The notes under the pieces were generated by a model that ran no database searches, was not told the origin of the DNA, and worked only from the letters and a program-made list of their open reading frames with translations. From NCBI GenBank assembly GCA_963576785.1, contig OY756140.1, forward strand, positions 2,232,001 through 2,296,000: a DNA stretch of 64,000 nucleotides, read 5' to 3'. The stretch comes from Chlorophyllum brunneum (lineage: Eukaryota > Basidiomycota > Agaricomycetes > Agaricales > Agaricaceae). This document shows positions 59,264-64,000 of this stretch, one piece after another. The position numbers and the translations under genes are program-made. Within the stretch, counting starts at the first letter, position 1, and every line of letters starts with the position of its first letter.

Positions 59264-62200
59264 ATGCTGCGTCGGCACACTCCAACCCTCTACTCTCACC
59301 CAGAGCAGGATGCCAACAGAGGCGACGAGGATGGGTCCACCATCCACTGGGACTCCCCCCCACAGCGCCCCTACGGACCCGCCCCTGCACCTCTACCGTC
59401 CTCTTCCGCCTCCTCACGATCCAGTCTTCTCAATCGTCATTCCAACTCCTTCTCCTCGCCACCACAGCCATCGAGCTCGGTGAATCCCAAGTACTACGAC
59501 ATCTACAAACAGTTCGTAAGGAGATATAGACCCTCTGAGCAGGGAGAAACCGATGACCCCAGGAATGACCCAGAGAGCCATTACTACCAGCGGCGGGTTG
59601 GACAACTGGTCGACTCTGGCGATCTTAGTGACGACGAGGATATGGGCCGATTGAGCCTGAGCTCGACCAGTGATTGCACCGAGCGGACACCTACTCATGG
59701 AGTGGAAGTGGAATCCGCACAAGCTGCTTCAGAACAGGAGAGTGAAAGACTGGAGTGGCAGACAATGCTTGCATCTGTTCTTGCCGGGGAAGTTCTCAAG
59801 TCAGAGAAGACCCGCATCGCTGTTGCACTTGAATCCCAAGGCGACGAGCACCAGAATATTCACCACAACATATGGTTGGCCATACGGGCAAGGTTCCATG
59901 CACGCTCTGTGGAGGAGGAGCGTAGGCGATTGGAGGAGAAGAGGATCCGGACCGTAGATTCTATCATCGAAGATATTCTCAAGTTCCGTGTCATAGGGAA
60001 CGAAGTCAGTACGGACAGTACCACCCAAGCCCTGAAGCAAGTCAACGACCTACTTCGGCGCCTCGATGTTGCGCAGTCATTATACCCCAATCTCAAATCT
60101 TTCTACGTGGACAAACCCATTTCATCAGAATCATCATTCCAGGCGCGCTGCGATACCCTCAATACATGGTCCACTTTGATGACAACACTGCGGCATCAAT
60201 TTTCAGTACTTCGACGGTGGACGGGAAGCGATACCCTCGATGTGACCCAACCCAACACTAGTTCTGAAGTTCCCATTGGAACCTCCTTACACCCAAACTC
60301 TACCCACGGTAGTCCCACACCAACTTTGGATGGGAGTAGTTTCGTGGAAAGGTTATTGAAGGAAGAGTCGATGCAACGTACCTTCGAGAAAGGGTTCCTC
60401 GTAACTGTGCACGCATTCATCGACTCTGTTCGTAAGGCACAGGTCAGGCTTGCCAAACACTTTAAGGAGATGAATCTGCCGACATTCGAGAACGATCTTG
60501 TGCCCCTCATTTCATTCCCAACCAAACTGGCCCAAGCGTCATTGCGCTTTCGGCTCGACTACGTCGAGAAGCTCAACGACCCTGATGTCCTTATCATCGA
60601 CCAGATCACCGATGACTTGAAGATCAGCATCGGTTTGGCTTGCACTCTCAAACGTCAATACGAAGCATTCCTCAATCCAGACCCTAGTGGTAACTGGTCT
60701 ATTCCCAGCTGCATTAGCGACGATTATGACGCCACTATACTCGAAGCCCTCAGCGCGTTCTTCAAGCTTATGCATTGGAAACTCAAGAGTGGTTCAAAAG
60801 CCATATACTTCAAGGAGACGGATATTCTTGAGGCGCAGTGGGCAACCTTCAATGACGTCAGCTTGAGCACTGCAGGGGGCTCACGCCTGGTCGCTGAACA
60901 GATTTGGTACGTTTCGTTCCGTCACACATGGTGATGGATAATTACTCATGCAACCAAGCTCCTTGACCAACAAGCTAATGGTGAGGGTAATCAGCTACTT
61001 TGATACCCAAGTGCGCCTACCTGCTTCTGCTATTCTTGTCGACGAAAACGAGAAAGAGAGAGAGATGAGAAGGGAACGAATGAAGAACAGGGGTGTGCTC
61101 GACGAGTTCGGTGATTTTCCAGGAGCTGGGAAGAAGATGACCAAAGATCAGCTCATTGGATGGTACAGTAAGGTTTTGGACATCGTCAGGTTGCGCTATC
61201 GCAAAATATCCCGCTTTGCAAGGTATCGTGTGCATCTCAATTTACCCCCCAGAGTTACTGAACAGCTTCTAGGGTCTTGACACAACGTTTCAGTAACTCT
61301 GCCGAATACGGTTTAGATGACATTCCACTCGATCGCTTCATCAACACCCTTGTTGCCACTGATCACTTTCTCGTGTACACTCAAACCATGGAGGAAGAAG
61401 GCTACTACGTGGTCGCACCCAACTCCCTTTATGACCGACCGGACGTTATCAAAAGGATTTTGTCAGAGGCTTTCCAAGTTGATGAGATCACCAACAATGA
61501 CGGTGTTCGTGTGGCAGAACCAGCTGGCTACGTGGGACAGGAATTTGATGATGCCCGATACTTACTCATTCTAACTCCCGAGAGTCAGTTCCTATGGACG
61601 GGAAGGGTCATGGTCATTCCAACTTTTTTCAATCTTGATGTCAAGGAGAACAGAGTTCGGCTGATTGCGGATGGGCCACAACGTCGACTCAATTTGGCCA
61701 AAAAAGCGTTTGACGAGCTATTCTCACCGGGGGCGGAGGGCGAGGACGAATCATTAGATTTTCTTTGCACTCCCCTCACTTGCTGTACAGACTTCCAAGC
61801 ACACCTGCCCGCTGTCAATCGCGAGTTGCGTAAAATTGCCCGATCGACGAGTCGACTAGCAGAATATATCGTGGATTCGGTGCACCATGTTCGCGCCTCG
61901 CTACGTATTGGGACTGGATATCAGGAGCTGCTTGAAAATTGGTACATGTTCGCGTCAGAGCACGGTCAGCATGCTCAACGCCACATGGAGAGGGCTTCTC
62001 TCTACAAGTTCAACCGCCTCATGATCAAGCTGGCCATATCATGGGTGTCATTCATTTGTGACGATTGCGATCCCACAGATCGCAAGACGTTCAAGTGGGC
62101 GGTGCATGCGCTTGAGTTCACGCTGCATCGAACGAAACGAAATATCTTACAGCTCCCTGAAGAGCACTTTAATATGCTACGGCAGAAGGTGGCAAGCTGC

Positions 62201-63712
62201 ATGACACTTCTAATCAGTCATTTTGATATTCTTGGAGCACGATCAACTTTGGAAGCAAGGAGGGAGAAAGAGAGACAAGAGGAGAGATTGAAACGTCAGG
62301 CACCCTCGCAGCCAGATGAGGAAGACGAGTTCTCTGGATCACTTGTTTCCGAGCATGACAATGCATTTGCATTCACTGATTCAAGTACTCGGCTATACTG
62401 GGACCGTATCCTACAATCCATCGGCGACCTCGAGGCATTCCGAGCTGCTCGAGGAGCACAGCATCGCATTTTGGGCAAAGTCCTTGACAACGAGAAACCA
62501 GAAGATCGTTCGCTCGTATTCTTAGCGTCTTCGAGCTCAAACATTTCTATCCGGTGGCAACAAGGAAAATTCATAGGAGCCGGGACGTTTGGTTCTGTGT
62601 ACCTTGCCGTCAACCTCGACTCTGGATCGCTTATGGCTGTCAAGGAGATTAAATTCCAAGAAGTCTCTGGTCTACCTAATCTGTATTCGCAGATCAAGGA
62701 TGAGTTGAGCGTAATGGAGCTACTGCATCATCCCAACGTTGTCGAGTACTATGGTATTGAGGTGCATCGAGACAAGGTCTACATCTTCGAAGAATATTGC
62801 CAAGGCGGTAGTCTTGCTACTCTACTGGAGCACGGTCGGATCGAAGATGAGTGTATTATCCAAGTCTATACCCTACAGATGCTAGAAGGTTTGGCGTACC
62901 TGCATTCAAAAGGCATCGTCCACCGTGATATCAAACCTGACAGTATGTCTTCCCCATTTTCCCAACATACCCATTTACTCACCAAACCATAGATATTCTA
63001 CTTGATCACCTTGGTGTCATCAAATTCGTAGACTTCGGTGCAGCCAAAATACTCGCCAAGAACCATCGTACCTTCCAAAGATCCCGTCGCGCTATGAGTG
63101 ATTATGGAACCAACGGCAACTACAGTCTGAATGCATTTCCTGCCATGAGCAATGGTCTTACAGGGACGCCGATGTACATGTCACCAGAGGTGATCAAGAA
63201 TGACAAACGCGGTCGACATGGCGCCATGGATATTTGGTCATTAGGTTGTGTCGTGCTGGAGTTCGCTACCGGAAAGAAACCTTGGAGTAACCTCGATAAT
63301 GAATGGTAGGTTGAAGAAAACGTACTGTTTGCACCGAAACTGACGAGTGTGTACCAGGGCCATTATGTTCCACATTGGTGTTGCCACTCAGCATCCTCCA
63401 CTACCAGAACCTGACCAGCTCAGTCACCTGGGTATTGATTTCATTAGGCAATGCTTAACAATCGAACCAATCCTACGGCCAACCGCAAAAAGCCTCATGG
63501 ACCATCCTTGGCTGGCTGAGTTACGGTACGGACTCGACGAACCTGATATGGCTACCAGTCCTCCCGCCCATATGCCGTCATTGAACGGTTTCGAGAACGC
63601 CACTGTTGGCCGACAAGCCGCGATTATACAGGAGAAAGAAGTCGAAAAGATCACGTCTATATCGCCGACTACGCCAACATCCGAGCTGACCCTTGACTTG
63701 AGCGATGTATAA
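59264..63712 (+). CDS. SSK2: MAP kinase kinase kinase, Ssk2/Ssk22/Wis4-like
   Basis: Osmotic and oxidative stress MAPKKK at the top of the Hog1/Sty1 cascade, activated by a response regulator such as Ssk1 (family knowledge). Five exons (59264-60906, 60959-61222, 61273-62942, 62993-63305 and 63358-63712) sum to 1,414 residues. The large regulatory N-terminus (about 1-1060) is helical and rich in acidic and Arg stretches. It contains the Ssk2-type block LTNKLMVRVISYFDTQVRLP. The kinase domain covers about 1063-1345: GKFIGAGTFGSVYLA, MAVKEIKF, EEYCQGGSLATLLEHGRI, HRDIKPDN, FVDFGAAK, TGTPMYMSPE and WSLGCVVLEFATGKKPWSNL. All catalytic residues are present. At the exon 1/2 join the acceptor gives Cys where the family usually has Trp (EQICSLTNK), a minor doubt. 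Confidence 0.94.
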
Positions 63713-64000
63713 TTCGATCATAGTGTAATCTTAATGCTGCTCTCGGTACTTTGCATCTACTTGTACACATACACAATTCTTGTATTCCCACAAGAGCGTC
63801 TCTACCTTCACACGTATTGGAATTAATCCGTAATCGACAACAATGATCGCGAGCTCAAAGTAAATGATAAAACAAAGTTCGAAAGGGTCCTAAAACGATT
63901 GCTGGTGTCACTCTATGACCCAACGTTTTGCGTGTGCGTGTTGGCCACTGTTGTTACGAGAATGAGAGTAATTGTAGTAGCTTTCCCAGCTGGAAGCCGA
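63713..64000. other. Terminal 288 bp after the kinase gene
   Basis: This stretch contains the 3' UTR of the SSK2-like gene. No ORF, repeat or RNA gene was recognised. Confidence 0.3.

Overview
This window reads as the nuclear genome of a filamentous basidiomycete, most likely an agaricomycete. Nearly every gene is cut by many short introns (about 45-60 nt, GT-AG with a few GC-AG), genes are packed on both strands with gaps of 60-700 bp, and the protein families are fungal: a Mep-type ammonium transporter, GAS/Gel glucanosyltransferase, ATG26 sterol glucosyltransferase with GRAM/PH domains, an SSK2-type MAPKKK, a SUR7/PalI-like tetraspanner and PIF1-like helicases. I rebuilt exon chains by hand by joining conserved protein segments at consensus splice sites. 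For the genes given an exact length, the summed exons are a multiple of three and end at a stop.

Layout. 0.2-3.0 kb: ATP11 (+), an NAD(P)-binding protein (-) and lipoate octanoyltransferase (-). 3.0-5.0 kb: a gene-poor stretch with a possible membrane-protein relic. 5.0-12.5 kb: ammonium transporter (+), prenylcysteine oxidase (-), F-box protein (+), dienelactone hydrolase (-). 13-21 kb: a DUF7702-like membrane protein (-), LAS1 rRNA-processing nuclease (+), an 11-exon single-pass membrane protein (-), a YSC84/SH3 actin-patch protein (+). 21-26 kb: two divergent, intact PIF1-like helicases, one with an N-terminal viroplasmin-like domain. 26-36 kb: F-BAR/RhoGAP protein (-) and a 33-exon ABCC transporter (+). 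36.5-42 kb: RRM/zinc-knuckle RNA-binding protein (-), GAS-type glucanosyltransferase (-), SUR7-like protein (-). 42-54 kb: ATG26 (+), a 2-oxoglutarate oxygenase-like protein (-), RIC1 (-). 54-64 kb: PRELI-domain protein (-), metallo-beta-lactamase-fold hydrolase (-), RBG1/DRG GTPase (-) and an SSK2-like MAPKKK (+).

These are mostly unrelated housekeeping genes. There is no biosynthetic cluster, phage, CRISPR array or recognisable transposon. Functional themes recur: mitochondrial biogenesis (ATP11, lipoylation, PRELI lipid transfer), the cell cortex and wall (YSC84, F-BAR/RhoGAP, SUR7-like, GAS) and membrane traffic or lipids (RIC1, ATG26).

The most unusual signal is in gene structure. In both the ABC transporter (position 32372) and the RBG1 GTPase (position 57360), the conserved protein is restored only if two ordinary introns are separated by a one-nucleotide exon. 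Both cases share the same geometry: a phase-2 intron, one base, then a phase-0 intron. Other micro-exons of 6, 7, 11, 12, 12, 14 and 15 nt occur in neighbouring genes.
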